Shown: positions 1 to 10,597, counted from the stretch's first letter. The stretch is DNA of 64,000 nucleotides from Macrothele yani (GCA_039090855.1 CM077022.1:71386971-71450970); one strand, 5' to 3'. Notes: generated from the letters alone by a model not told the origin. Translations and numbers: made by a program.

Positions 1-1
1 C

Positions 2-277
2 GAAATTCAGTCTTTTTTCGGCGACCGCGTAATTTCGAAAGGTCTTTGGCCACCGCGCTTGCTCGATCTGACGCCTCCAGATCCCTTTTTATGGGGATAT
101 CTGAAAGGGATAGTTTTCCAAAAGAAACCGCGAACCATAGATGACTTGAAAGCAAACATCACCGGAGAAGTTTAGGCAGTGACAGCGAACGTACTGGCAA
201 GGACTATCCACAATATGGTGCGGCGGGTTCAATGCTGACTGGACGCAAATGGTGGCCACTGCCAGAACGTGTTGTGA
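2..277 (+). pseudogene. mariner/IS630-type transposase, C-terminal fragment
   Basis: The plus-strand frame starting at base 2 reads GDRVISKGLWPPR, then a DLTPPDPFLWGYLKG block. This is the conserved C-terminal signature (usually SPDLTPxDFFLWGYLK) around the third catalytic acidic residue of arthropod DDE/D mariner-like transposases. It is followed by a PRTIDDLKANI segment and a cysteine-rich tail resembling the family's GGHxQ ending. In-frame stops at 173-175 and 236-238 show that it is decayed. Known of the family: the enzyme cuts and pastes the element at TA sites in the nucleus. The N-terminal DNA-binding half lies beyond the window edge. The same family occurs at 59,783-60,826. Confidence 0.8.
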
Positions 278-392
278 TGTCATCACATTTCGCACGAAAT
301 GAGGCAAGTCCACTTCAAATTTCGTTGCAACATCTTCATTGGTGTTATTATTAAGGAAATGCTGGGTCCAGTAGCGAGTGAGACACCCTGTA
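2..392 (+). mobile_element. 3' end of mariner-type element (MLE-1 copy 1), cut by window edge
   Basis: The stretch ends in CCCTGTA at 386-392, matching the terminal bases of the complete relative at 59,605-60,952. The transposase C-terminus lies inside it. The last two bases (TA, 391-392) are also the TA at the left end of the neighbouring Tc1-A element, so the two transposons abut with a single shared TA. The 5' part lies outside the window. Confidence 0.75.
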
Positions 393-1545
393 CACTGAAG
401 AGCAATTGAATTAGAGGTAACTGTCTAGTAACGTGTAGCACCACCTTTCGCCCTGATGACGGTGGCGATTAGTCTCGGCATGGACTCTACAAGACACCCG
501 AAGCCATACGGATCCACGACCCCTGAACAAGCTCCCACAGTTCACGAAGATTTGATGGGTGGGGCATCGAACATCTCTCTTGATGGCATCCCAGATGTGC
601 TCGATGGGATTGAGGTCAATTGACCTAACTGGCCAAGGAAGCGAGGACGTCCAGCCATTCGGATACAATGCGAGAGCGATGGCACGGTGCATTGTTTGTT
701 GCAGGATGTGGTCCCCAGTGGGATGTTGAAGACTCACAAACGGGAGCAAATGGTCGTCCAGGATATCCCGGGGACGATGTCACACGTACCAGGGGTCCCA
801 TTTCAGTCCACGTAAACTGTCCCCAGACGAGAACGCCACCCCCACAAGCTTTAAGAGTACCCTGCTGGCAAGAAGGATCCGTCGCTTCATGTGGTTTGCG
901 CCGTACTCGTATCCTGCCATCCGCATGCACCAACTTGAATCTCGACTCATCAGTCCAGGCAACATTTTCCCACATGTCTATAGGGTCCAGTGGAGATGTT
1001 CTCGCGCCCATGCTAATCTTTGCACCCTGAGATGTGCGGTCAGCAGCGGTACCCTCGTGGGACGATGGCTTCTTTACCCCATAGCAAGGAGATTGTTCTG
1101 GATGGTGTGGCTGCTTACACGTTTTGGTACACCAGCGTTAAATTGCAGAGTGATTTCTTGCATTGTGACCAGTCTATCCGCTGTTACAATGTGAGTTAGC
1201 CGACGATGACCCCGCTCGTCCACACGGCGTTGTCCACGGCAGTTGGCCCTTGCAGAGATGGTTTTACCGGATTCGATGTACTCACGATGCACCCGTGACA
1301 GTGGCTCGTGAACATCCCAGTGCCTGCACGACTTCAGAGATTGAATGACCCATTCGTCGGGCCCGGCAATTTTCCCACGATCAGATGCGCTTAGATCCTT
1401 CGTCTTACAGATACTGTATCAGACTCTTACTGATTCCCGTCGCATCACTCCTTATATTGTCGGAACCCTGCATACGTCATGTCGTTTCCGTGAACATGCC
1501 GCCCACAGCGCCAGATGTCTCTAATTCAATTGCTTTTCAGTGTAT
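391..1545 (-). mobile_element. Tc1-like transposon Tc1-A, copy 1
   Basis: An element of 1,155 bp. The left end begins TACACTGAAGAGCAATTGAA at 391, and the right end near 1,521-1,545 is its inverted counterpart ending CAGTGTA. Terminal TA dinucleotides fit the TA target duplication of Tc1/mariner elements. The same ends flank the plus-strand copy at 9,400-10,597, which defines the family. The length is right for a full Tc1 element, but the transposase gene is broken. Confidence 0.85.
411..1292 (-). pseudogene. Tc1-like transposase, frameshifted (Tc1-A copy 1)
   Basis: Reading right to left on the minus strand, fragments in different frames follow the order of a Tc1 transposase. The helix-turn-helix/linker part (HREYIESGKTI ... 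RRVDERGHRRL ... QEITLQFNAGV) lies at about 1,074-1,292. The first catalytic Asp sits in MWENVAWTDESRF at about 930-975. The second catalytic region, with NNAPCHRSRI, lies at about 640-690. The third acidic residue sits in IDLNPIEHIWDAI at about 590-625. Together these cover a DD34E-type enzyme of about 330 residues, but frameshifts separate the pieces, so no functional protein is expected. It is best read by alignment with the copy at 9,563-10,560, whose breaks fall elsewhere. Confidence 0.85.
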
Positions 1546-1597
1546 ATATAGTTGGAGGTTTTCACTAATAGGGTTCAACACGGCAGTCATATATATA

Positions 1598-1811
1598 TTT
1601 TTTGATTGGAGGTTTAACGACCACCGTGAGCAACTCAATGGGCTATAAGCAGTCGCCCGTCCCTAATTTAGGGTCACTGGTTCCAGGGAAGGGAGAGAAT
1701 CAGTGCTGCAAGACAAACACAACATCCATGCCTCACCGGGATTCGAACCCGGACCCCGTTCGGACGAATGATCAGAGGCCATCGCTTAGACCACTGCGCC
1801 ACCTAGGCGGC
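1598..1811 (-). mobile_element. tRNA-derived SINE (family SINE-A)
   Basis: Copy in minus orientation. The T-run is followed by the reverse complement of the SINE-A body and then the tRNA-like head, with a B box readable as GGTTCGAATCC in reverse. Likely target duplication CAGTCATATAT at 1,584-1,594 and 1,812-1,822. The copy translates to an open frame, which is not a real protein. Confidence 0.85.
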
Positions 1812-1859
1812 CAGTCATATATTGGCCTAGGTGAAAGATTACATGTGAGCTGTTATTGA

Positions 1860-2418
1860 TCACTTTGTTACTGTAATTGAGTCCTTACTCGGAAATATGT
1901 ATTCCGAAGGAAAAGTTTTGTTTCCTCGTGAATCGAAACCTGTATCTAGCAGAATAGATGAAATACATCAATTACGTGCAAGGAAGAACTGTCTGATGGT
2001 GTGAATGAGCATCTGAAAATACATGGAAATTTCCTCTTCTCAGAAAACTTTCAGAATAAATATTAGAGAATGGTGTACCTAATCAATTTTTTGTATTCCC
2101 CTCCGATAGCTTATATTTGGGTGGATGCCAATCGCTGCCCACATAATATCAGGAGGAATATGAAGATTATGGAACAGTCCTAAGTGTGCGGGGGACACGT
2201 GAAAAATGCTTGAAGTGTGCTTCTTCTTACACTATAATTATCCAAAACGATGAGGGGGAAATCCATGGCAGCGCATCCGGTCGGCTGAATAGGGAACCGC
2301 ACCCCCTGGAGTTTCATGGTCCCATCACTGTGGTATCCATCTACTTACATATCTTAAAAAATTGCGATTCACATGTGATGTAACTTCTTTTTTTTTTAAT
2401 GAAAATTTCCTGGAGACT
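1860..2418. other. non-coding, no recognisable feature
   Basis: AT-rich sequence with only short chance open frames. No domain, RNA gene or clear repeat was recognised. Confidence 0.5.
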
Positions 2419-2430
2419 GAAAACTCTTGT

Positions 2431-2639
2431 GTGATTGGAGGTTTAAAGACCACCGTGAGCAACTCAATGAGGCTATAAGCAGTCGCCCGTCCCTAATTTT
2501 GGGTCACTGGTTCCAGAGAAGGGAGAGAGCCAGTGCCGTAAGACAAACAACATCCATGCCTGACCGGGATTCGAACCCGGACCCCTTTCGTACGAACGAT
2601 CAGAGGCCATCGCTTAGACCACTGCGCCACCGGGGCGGC
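2431..2639 (-). mobile_element. tRNA-derived SINE (SINE-A)
   Basis: Minus-oriented copy with a full tRNA-like head (GCGCCACCGGGGCGGC in reverse). It is flanked by GAAAACTCTTG (2,419-2,429) and GAAAACTCATG (2,640-2,650), an 11-bp target duplication with one mismatch. The poly-A tail is almost lost. Confidence 0.85.
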
Positions 2640-2734
2640 GAAAACTCATGACACAAATAAGTTGAAAAGTTAACTCAATGTGCTTTTCACTTTCAAAAAG
2701 ATCATTAAAGAATTATCAAATAGCAATAGGCTGG

Positions 2735-2925
2735 ATATATTTCTAGAATTGACTGCTAAAAAACTGAGATTAGATTGGATTGCACAATGGGGGCAGGAGA
2801 ATACCCAGAAGCACACCACCTGGGAGATGGGTTGATGAAATTCGAAAGTATGGTGGAATGACTTTGAAGAGACCTTCATCCAGCATTGGATTGATGATAG
2901 CTGACAATGATTTGCACGAGTACTT
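2735..2925 (+). pseudogene. RTE-type LINE, 3' terminal scrap
   Basis: The stretch resembles the last ~150 bp of the RTE LINE copies at 22,190-22,330 and 56,310-56,450: GGGAGATGGGTTGATGAAAT, then a diverged end of the coding region (the residues around CAGCATTGGATTGATGAT) and the TGACAATGA tail. It is 5'-truncated, as is usual for LINEs, and too diverged to code. It belongs to an older insertion of the same or a close family. Confidence 0.75.
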
Positions 2926-3457
2926 CCATTATATCCTAAGGTTTTCTCTCTAGTTCTTTGTCTTAACTCTGAGAAGTTGGTCCTCCCTTGAAATCATTGT
3001 GTTCCGCCGTCCATGTGCGCCCATATAGAGGGGTAAGGGGGTGCATTTGCCCTACCCTGGAAATCTGACCATTCCCTTTCTCTTCTTGGAAATTTCTCGA
3101 ATACACTAATTTTGATTGCTATTTTTTTTTCCCAGTAGAATTTCTGAATGAGTGTTTTTATGCAGGAAAAATAGGAAAGTTGGGAATTTCCAGTTGAAAA
3201 GGAAAATCTACAAGTAATCGCATTGCATGTTGTATAACAGCGTGCATACGTACAGTATGAGAAGTGAAGAAATGGAAAATGTATTTTCCTCTTATAGCAG
3301 CTATTTAATAAAAATCTTGAGAATATTTTTCATTTTTGACGATCGATTGAGTGTTCTCTACCGTTTCGAGGCGCATGTGACAAGTGGCTAAAAGGATCAG
3401 AAGAACGACAAAGAAATTTTCTTAACCTGCTGTTAAATTTTATTTGTCCACCTCTTT
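2926..3457. other. non-coding, no recognisable feature
   Basis: AT-rich spacer. A phrase near 3,030-3,060 (GGGGTGCATTTGCCC) recalls the ends of the hAT-like element at 56,521, but no partner end was found. Confidence 0.4.
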
Positions 3458-3835
3458 AAGGCTAAAGGCCACACGAGCGGTAATTACTGCCGGATTTCTG
3501 CTGTAAATGAAGCTGCTACAAAAGTCGCAAATGAGTGGCCAGACGGTAGCCGTAAATGTTGCTCTCATCACAAGGGCTACCCGGCCGCATGAGCAGTATT
3601 TGCATCAGCCAGACTGCGTATTGTGTTGGGGGATGTTAGTGCGATGAAACATGAAGCTCCAGCATAATAAGGCTGTTCTATTATTATTATTATGTTTAAT
3701 AATAAGTCGTCGGCAAACATAGGAAGTGGTGGATTCATCCTATTATCAGTGAAAGATCACACAATGGAAAGTTTGCACTTCTTCACAGAAAACTTAGTCC
3801 CCAAATAAGTTTTTTAATATTATAAAGTTTTGACA

Positions 3836-4270
3836 GCCGCGGATGGCTCAGTGGTTAGCAGTTCAGACTATCGATGCAAGGTCCTCAGGTTCGAACCTGG
3901 GTTGATCTTTCAGAGATTGTGTGATTTGCTAACAATCGCTTCAGAGATTGTGTGATTTGCTAACAATCGCTGAATATCCGCCGTGCAACGGACGAGCACG
4001 TTAAATGGCGGCCCCCAGGCTGGACCCACTGGTTAGAAATGGGTATTCTTTCCTATGCCCCCACCCCGGAAATTCTCTCTATGTGCAATATCGTACTTGT
4101 ACGGTGGCGCCATCTACTGTACTCTAATCTCACTACAAACTATTCTGTCAAAGTCGCTAGGCTTTCTCTCATTCCTTCAGTTTCTGTGTCCCGCCCAAAA
4201 GGCGATCTCGCTGTAGGTGGCTGAGACCTAAAACTACTCACTGTGGACGGAAGTCCAAGAAAATGACAAA
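3836..4270 (+). mobile_element. tRNA-derived SINE, SINE-B relative
   Basis: The head reads GCCGCGGATGGCTCAGTGG (A box GGCTCAGTGG) with a B box GGTTCGAACC at about 3,889-3,898. Downstream, ATATCCGCCGTGC and GGGCACGTTAA-like phrases match SINE-B copies at 23.8 and 40.9 kb, but the rest differs. A 31-bp unit is duplicated in tandem at 3,909-3,970. The 3' limit is uncertain. Confidence 0.65.
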
Positions 4271-4590
4271 TACGATCTATAAAGTCTTGACTTTCTTCTA
4301 TAACTCCGTTGTGAGCGATTGCCTTAAAAGATCTGATACTGTTATGTAGCAGTGTATATATGTGGAAGAAAAATTAGCAGTTACATTACGGTAAGTTTAT
4401 TTGAATAATGTTTATTAATAAGTACTCAAAGTAAAAAGGGAATACATGTCAGAGCGAGTGTACGAGCTACACGCATATATAAAACAAAACCCATATCCAT
4501 TATATTTAGTTTTTTTAAATATTCCATAGTCTTTAATATTGCTGTACAATATGAAGTGTTGACGATATAAATACAGAAAATGTTTACCAT

Positions 4591-4812
4591 TCATAATTGA
4601 AAGAAAGATAACACCGACTCTAAATCAGCATCTGATTCAACGTTATAGTTACAATTGACGGTGACACTAGATATCTCCTTCCATTGCTCGCGAACCACAG
4701 CTTCTGTAACCTTCATTCACGAATCAGCTTTCTTGTTCTTATTTCTGTAGTTCTCGCATTTCGAATCTAACAGCACATCATACTTTTGAACTTCAATTAT
4801 TATCTGTTCACT
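4591..4812 (-). pseudogene. MADF-like DNA-binding domain fragment
   Basis: The minus-strand frame reads SEQIIIEVQKYDVLLD, then ENYRNKNKKADS, a stop at 4,717-4,719, and MKVTEAVVREQW. The spacing and residues (IxEVxKYxVLxD, YRNxxKKAxxW) match the start of a MADF domain, in which the position now occupied by the stop is usually the Trp of KxxxW. MADF proteins bind DNA. In PIF/Harbinger transposons a Myb/MADF-like partner helps the transposase into the nucleus and onto the ends. The piece is about 74 codons, has an internal stop and lacks a usable start, so it is a relic. Its position inside a TIR element suggests it was the element's accessory gene. It could instead be a captured host fragment. 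Confidence 0.55.
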
Positions 4813-5535
4813 GTCAATAAAAAAAGTCCATCGTGATTAAATTCCAAACCACAATCGAAACCAAACGCAGCACCACTCGCTACAAATGTCGTTTTGTGTG
4901 GCCAGCTTTCCTGCTACAAATGAAACTAGTAAAATGGGTCGGGGGCATTCTTCTGCGACATGACCTTGATGTCGCACTTTTCTCTACCACATTGGAGACA
5001 TTTACTGCTGTGTCTGGCCACTTCTGTTGTAGGCCTTTGAGTGCATTTTCTTGCGCTACAAATGTAGCAGAAATACGGCAGTAATTATCGCTCGTGTGGC
5101 CTTAGGCTTAGGGATGTAGAAGGGCCTTAGCGCGGCTTTACGGCGCTAAGGCACTTTTCATGGTTAAAGCGGGACAAAGGTACTTTTAGATGGCCATGTA
5201 GACAGAAATAGCAATGCTGTGTTTTATACGCAAACTTATTCGTACATCAAACGAATGATCGTATTACAGTCGGTTCACGCTCTATGGCGTTTTATGGATC
5301 GCAAGAGTTTGTGTTAAGGGAATGATAACTTCTTTGTTACGACCTCAATTTTCAAAATGTTGTTATAGGAAGTACATTCTCCGTATGCTAAAACTTTACT
5401 AACAAGAAATAATTTAACACAGAAAAATTAAACAAGTATACAGCATAACTGACAAGTGCTTCACGGTTGCAGGGGATTTTTCTACGCTTTCCAACCGTAG
5501 GTTGAAGAAGCGTATATGCCTCAACTTAGACTGTG

Positions 5536-5845
5536 CGCACGATAACTCGCGTAAAAATGGTTCGATTTCGATGAAATTTTAGTATGTGGAAGGGGAGAAC
5601 CTGGGGACGAGCCCTATTGAAAATGGACGAAATGGGATAAAATGTCAGGACATAGGAGCGGGATCCATTCCATCGCCCTTATGATGCATAACTTGCGTAA
5701 AAATGCTTCGATTGCGACAAAACTTTAGTATGTTGTTTCGGAGGTATACTGAACCGGTTCTGTTCAATATCATTGCAAAGGGGTGTAAGGTCAGGGCACA
5801 GGATTGAGATTTATTTCACAGCCATTATCCTCATAACTTTAAGTA
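5536..5845. repeat. two-unit tandem repeat, about 155 bp each
   Basis: Two diverged units begin at GATAACTCGCGTAAAAATGG (about 5,540) and GCATAACTTGCGTAAAAATG (about 5,695). They share the following TTCGATT-TTTTAGTATGT pattern and a downstream GTCAGG(A/G)CA. A third partial unit may start at about 5,850 (CTCATAACTTTAAG). Confidence 0.65.
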
Positions 5846-5965
5846 ATTATTTCTGGTATGTTGGAAAGCGTATCATAATCAATGCATTACATGATTTTAC
5901 TAACTTGTTGCTGAAGTAGTCACTTAGCATATCTATTGGTTCTTTACGGGCAACGCGAAAGAAAA

Positions 5966-6120
5966 CACCCCTGTAGACAAGTGGTCAGAGGTGTTGGCTT
6001 CTGGCTAATCGCTGGAGCTAGGCCCGGGGCTCTTACGTTCTCGGGACCAGTGGCCTTAAATCAATGACAGACGACTGTCCATCGCCGTGTATACTCATGG
6101 TGTTAATGAACACCTACTCC
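5966..6120 (+). mobile_element. possible degenerate tRNA-derived SINE
   Basis: A tRNA-like head is suggested by ACAAGTGGTCAGAGGTG (A-box-like), followed after about 50 bp by CTAGGCCCGGGGCTC. No good B box or tail is visible. Confidence 0.25.
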
Positions 6121-6149
6121 ACCACAAAAGATTATTTGCGGGTAGGGGT

Positions 6150-6286
6150 GGTTAACGACCACCGTGAGCAACTGTGGGCTGTAAGCAGTCACCCTTCCAT
6201 AATTTAGGGCTAGCGGTAAGACAAACAAAATCCATGCCTCACCGGGATTTGAATCCGGACCCGAATCTGAGAAATGGACAGAAGCC
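6150..6286 (-). mobile_element. SINE-A, partial
   Basis: Minus-oriented body and B-box region (CGGGATTTGAATCCGG in reverse). The 5' tRNA head after the B box is missing, and the copy stops at an AT-rich junction with the next SINE. Confidence 0.75.
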
Positions 6287-6293
6287 AAAAATA

Positions 6294-6298
<5 letters not shown>

Positions 6299-6334
<36 letters not shown>

Positions 6335-6537
6335 GAGGTTTAACGACCACCGTGAGTAACTCATTGGGCTATAAGCAGTCGCCCGTCCCTAATTTAGGGT
6401 CACTGGTTCCAGGTAAGGGAGAGCCACTGCCGTAAGACAAACATCCATGCATCACGGGATTCGAACTCTCCTCTTTCGGACGAATGATCAGAGGATATCG
6501 CTTAGACCACTGCGCCACCGGGGCGGCTTAATATTGT
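6299..6537 (-). mobile_element. SINE-A
   Basis: A 35-bp T-run (6,299-6,333) marks the poly-A tail of a minus-oriented copy. The body runs to the head GCCGCCCC (reverse) at 6,531-6,537. Small deletions are present in the middle. The tail directly abuts the previous SINE, suggesting insertion into or next to it. Confidence 0.85.
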
Positions 6538-7179
6538 TTAGAATCACATCACCACGAAGGCATTTTCTTATCCCTCTGTTCTAAAAAAAGAACTGCCGCC
6601 GCTGTTTTAGAAATTTCGCGACACTTGTTTTCCTAGCTCGCAGCGCAAAACCTTATTGAACACAAAAATACGAAATTTACATCGTTTGTAGAGAATTGTT
6701 TAGAGAACACGCTGAAATAAACAGTTTTTCGATTCTGCCGATACTTCAAGAGCTTTTGTATTTCAAAGTTAAGGTAAGGTAAGCAAAAAAAAAAAGAAGT
6801 GCTATCAGGTCGCGTTCTGGACACACTAACAGCAACAGAACCACAAAACTTTGTAGGCATGTAGTGCCATGACCGAATTTTTGCACCTCGTCGCCCTTTT
6901 TTTTTAATATATTTAGTTTACGAGAAATTAAATTTTACAAAATTCTCTATTTCGCGATGGGATCCATTAAAAAAACCGGATATATGGCAAACTATATATC
7001 AAACGCTTCAATTTTTACAGCATAAACTTACAACTATCATCCCTTTTTTACAAAAAAGGGAAGTCATTTTCTGATTAAGCATTTTTTTAAAAACGCAAAG
7101 GAAAGAAACGAACGGCTGGTCTGTCATCACGATAACCACAGAGGAACGTTTTAGTCCCGTGACCTGCTGCCATGGTGAC

Positions 7180-7217
7180 AGCTTTACCAACAAAGCATAT
7201 GCTTTGTTGGTAAAGCT
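7180..7217. repeat. perfect 38-bp palindrome without a loop
   Basis: The arm at 7,180-7,198 (AGCTTTACCAACAAAGCAT) is the exact reverse complement of 7,199-7,217, centred on CATATG. It lies 12 bp from the TTAA MITE but is not part of it. Confidence 0.9.
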
Positions 7218-7228
7218 ATCTCAGTTGT

Positions 7229-7635
7229 TTAAGGTGGATGTCAAGTAATTTTGCTTCCTATACTTCCAATGGAAAAACTTCTGTACACATTTTCTACACA
7301 ATTAATGCGTTCAAGGATGAAAATTTGAACATCGATTAAAATAGCTTCATTTTATAGCTTGGAATACTTATTTCTAAAACAACCATAATTATGCAATACA
7401 ACATTTTTCTACTTACGTCATCAAAGCACAGATCGCGCCATCTTTTTTCTGGTTCCAAGACCACCAAAGGAGAAGTTGATTTTTAATAAAATTATGGTTA
7501 TGTTTTTGAAAATATGAAGTTATTTTAATCGATGTTCAAATTTTCATCTTTGGAAACACTAATTGTGAAGGAAATGTGTACAAAAGTTTTTCCATTGGAA
7601 GTCTAGGAAGCAAAATTACTTTACGTCCACCTTAA
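7229..7635. mobile_element. fold-back MITE with TTAA target duplication
   Basis: The element starts TTAAGGTGGATGTCAAG and ends TTTACGTCCACCTTAA. The left arm runs to about 7,395 and pairs with the right arm from about 7,480 (for example TTCCAATGGAAAAACTT against AAGTTTTTCCATTGG). TTAA at both ends (7,229-7,232 and 7,632-7,635) is the signature of piggyBac-type integration. No coding capacity. Assignment to piggyBac rests only on TTAA. Confidence 0.75.
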
Positions 7636-7639
7636 CGGT

Positions 7640-9399
7640 TTAGCATAGCTGTTTACGGAAATGCTTTTTGGACCGCTTTTGTTTTCCTTAGGGATAAATT
7701 TAGTAAGTGCTATGAGTTCAAATGACAAGTCTGACCTTCCAAAAATTAACGACGGTAAAAAATCGTAAACTTCGGAATAAGCCTTATTTGCTTAGACACG
7801 CAATAAAAATTTAAATGAATTTTCCAGTTTTCTTCGCGTGATATACTCTGAGATCGGGCTGCAGGGCCCGAGCGCTAATGTGGAAACTAGCGCAGCGAGC
7901 CTAGAGGCGCAGCCTCTAGCAGAAAAAAATATTCTTGGCATGTGACTCAAACGTAACATTCATTCTTTTGAATTAAATTGCCTAAACTCATCAGTTTTAA
8001 CAAAAATTAATAAAATCATGTACAATAAAGTTTAAAATTATAAATTACTAAAACAAGTCAAACTTTTGAAAGTATTCTTTCCGGGTTGTTTTTGACTAAC
8101 AGTTCACCGCTAACGCACCTGTTTATTTAGAACTACATCACTGACCTTTCTAATTTACTTTGAGTTTTCTGGTTTCCAATCAAATGTGTGTTTAGTGTAC
8201 ATTAAAAACTGTTAGATAACTGAAAGCACAATGGGAATTAGCACGTGGTGTTCGTATAGGTTATTGGTAGTTACAAATTCTGTTTGCCCCTCCTGGAAAC
8301 TAAGCTTGGGGGAGGGGGCGGCATGGACAAGTTCATTCGGAGAGTCATTTGGTGACCTTCGGAACATTCTTAACCTTGCAAGCAATTCCTGCTATTAACA
8401 CGAAATGAACGTATCCTTGTTCTTATCAATTTCATTTAAGAAACTATTCCAGTATCACATCTGACAAGGAAAAAGACAAATTAAAAAAACTTGCAAACCG
8501 TGAAATAGGGCGTCGAAACTAATTTCGAGCTCCGCTGAGAAACACCAGAGCTAACACGTAAAAGCAAGGACTGATATGCTGCCATCTATCGGCGGTTCAG
8601 TAATCACTGGGGTTAGGATTTTCATTACCTAAAAACTAAAGGAAAATACCCTATAAACAATGTATTTGTGACCCAAAAATCGAAAATGCAGTATAAAAAA
8701 ATACTTAAGAAATGCTCTTTTTCTTTTAATTTCCTTGCAAAACTAATTAGGTGAAAAAGGAAGAGGTACGAAGCAAAATGAATCTAAAAATATAATTTAA
8801 TCTGTTTACTGTGTCAACTGAAATTCTTCATTTTACTAACAGACACAAGACCTATAAAACAATCAAGGAAAAAACGAGAAATACACCTTAACTGTTTCAC
8901 AATTTCTGGGCCAAACTGAAAATTTATTCACCAAAAACATGCCCTGTAAAAAAAAAGCCTTTTACAGTTTCTGTGCCAAACTATTTTTTGTTAACCAAAA
9001 AAAAAATACCCTGTAGAAGCAAACAAAATAACACAAGGCAAAAAGACCCGCATATAATCTAGTCTCCAACACAATACTCTCCAAATGAGAGAACAGTTCA
9101 TCACCGGCTTGAAAAGGAAGGGATGGAAGTGCTTGCACAGCAGTCATGGCGCCGGCGTTTGCTACGACACGTGTGCAGATTTCCTAAACACGAGCATCCC
9201 CTTCCCCAATCTTGTTGCTGACTTAGGGAAAAATGGAGTGCAGGAAAATTCATCCAAAAATACAGTTCCCATTGAAAACTACAAAAATTATGCAAAATAA
9301 TGACTCAAAATTAACAAAACTGCCTTCAAATGACTGGAAAACCTGAAAAATGCCATTACGCATAAAAATCACGAAAAATGCAGAAGAGTGCCTTATAGA
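7640..9399. other. non-coding, no recognisable feature
   Basis: AT-rich. A short open frame at 9,085-9,300 shows no recognisable domain. No repeats with partners elsewhere in the window were recognised. Confidence 0.45.
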
Positions 9400-10597
9400 T
9401 ACACTGAACAGCGATTGAATTAGAGACAGCTGGCGTTATGCAAGTGTGGCGCTGTGGGAGGCTCTTTAAACTGTAACGACATGACGTATGCAGAGATCCG
9501 ACAGTATAAGGAGTGATGCGACGGAAATCAGTAAGAGTCGGACGCAGTATGGGCAAGACTAAGTGCATTTGATCGTGGGAAAATTGTCGGGCCCAGACGA
9601 ATGGGTCACTTCATCTCTGAAGTCGTGCAGGCACTGGGATTTTCACGAGCCACTGTCACGGGTGCACCGTGAGTACATCGAATCCAGTAAAACCATCCCT
9701 GCAAGAGCCAACTGCCGCGGACAACAGCGTGTGGATGAGCGGGGTCATCGTCGGCTAGCTCGCATTGTAACAGCGGATAGACTGGCCACAGTGCAAGAAA
9801 TCACCCGGCAATTTAACGCTGGTGTACAAAAACGTGCAAGCAGCCCCACCACCCAGAACTATCTCCTCGCTGTGGGGTACAGAAGCCATCGTTCCACGAG
9901 GGTACTGCTGCTGACCGCACATCACAGGGTGCAAAGATTAGCATGGGCGCGGGAACATCGCCACTGGACCCTAGACATGTGGGAAAATGTTGCCTGGACT
10001 GATGAGTCGAGATTCACGTTGGTACATGCGGATGGCAGGACCACATGAAGCGATGGATCCTTCTTGCGAGCAGGGTACTCTTCAAGCTGGTGAGGGTGGT
10101 ATTCTCGTCTAGGGACTATTTACGTGGACTGAAATGGGACCCCTGGTACGTGTGACATCGTCCTTCACAGGTCAACGTTACCGGGATATCCTGGACGACC
10201 ATTTGCTTTCGTTTGTGCGTCTTCAACATCCCACTGGGGACCTCATCCAGAAACAAAGCAACGCACCGTACCGTACCATCGCTCCCGAATTGTATCCGAA
10301 TGGTTGGATGAACACTCCACCGAAGTGACCTCGCTTGCTTGGCCAGCTAGGTCACCTGACCTTAATCCCATCGATCACATCTGGGATGCCATAGAGATAT
10401 TCGAAGCTCTGACCCCTCCCCCCTCCAAATCTTCGTGAACTGTGGGAGATTGTTCAGGGGTCGTGGATCCGTATGGCTTCCCAACGCCTCCGGTGTCTTG
10501 TAGAGTCCATGCAGAGACGAATGGCCGCAGTCATCAGGGCGAAAGGTGGTGCTACACGTTACTAGACAGGTATCTAATTCAATTGCTCGTCAGTGTA
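9400..10597 (+). mobile_element. Tc1-like transposon Tc1-A, copy 2
   Basis: The left end TACACTGAACAGCGATTGAA at 9,400 and the right end (TCTAATTCAATTGCT...CAGTGTA, ending 10,597) form the same inverted repeats as copy 1. It is 1,198 bp long. The right terminal TA is shared with the Tc1-C element that starts immediately after. Confidence 0.88.
9563..10560 (+). pseudogene. Tc1-like transposase, frameshifted (Tc1-A copy 2)
   Basis: The longest piece (to 10,048, about 160 residues) runs from the N-terminal DNA-binding region (HREYIESSKTIPAR, RRVDERGHRRLARIV) to the first catalytic motif WENVAWTDESRF at about 9,979-10,014. A frameshift and stop follow at GRTT. The next frame (10,134-10,328) carries the region after the first Asp and a damaged second motif (SNAPYRTI, where the family has QDNAPCH). 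The third motif (SPDLNPIEHIWD in the family) survives at about 10,345-10,390 as decayed DNA. The enzyme would be a DD34E transposase of about 330 residues. At least two frameshifts and an altered second motif make this copy dead. Confidence 0.87.

Larger units (their letters stand above)
3458..5110. mobile_element. TIR transposon relic, possibly PIF/Harbinger-like
   Basis: About 44-bp terminal inverted repeats bound a 1.65-kb element. The left arm (3,458-3,502) contains GGCCACACGAGCG and TAATTACTGCCG. The right arm (5,066-5,110) is its reverse complement with a few mismatches, and similarity extends inward. An antisense MADF-like fragment lies inside. MADF/Myb-like proteins accompany the transposase in PIF/Harbinger elements, so that assignment is an inference. 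No clear target duplication or transposase was found. A SINE has inserted at about 3,836. Confidence 0.6.

Noticed and set aside
6299..6333. Long homopolymers and G-runs (also 26,356, 39,321, 57,128, 62,473) as regulatory signals
   Set aside because: The T-runs adjoining SINEs are reverse poly-A tails; the others may be sequencing or assembly slips and have no supporting context.
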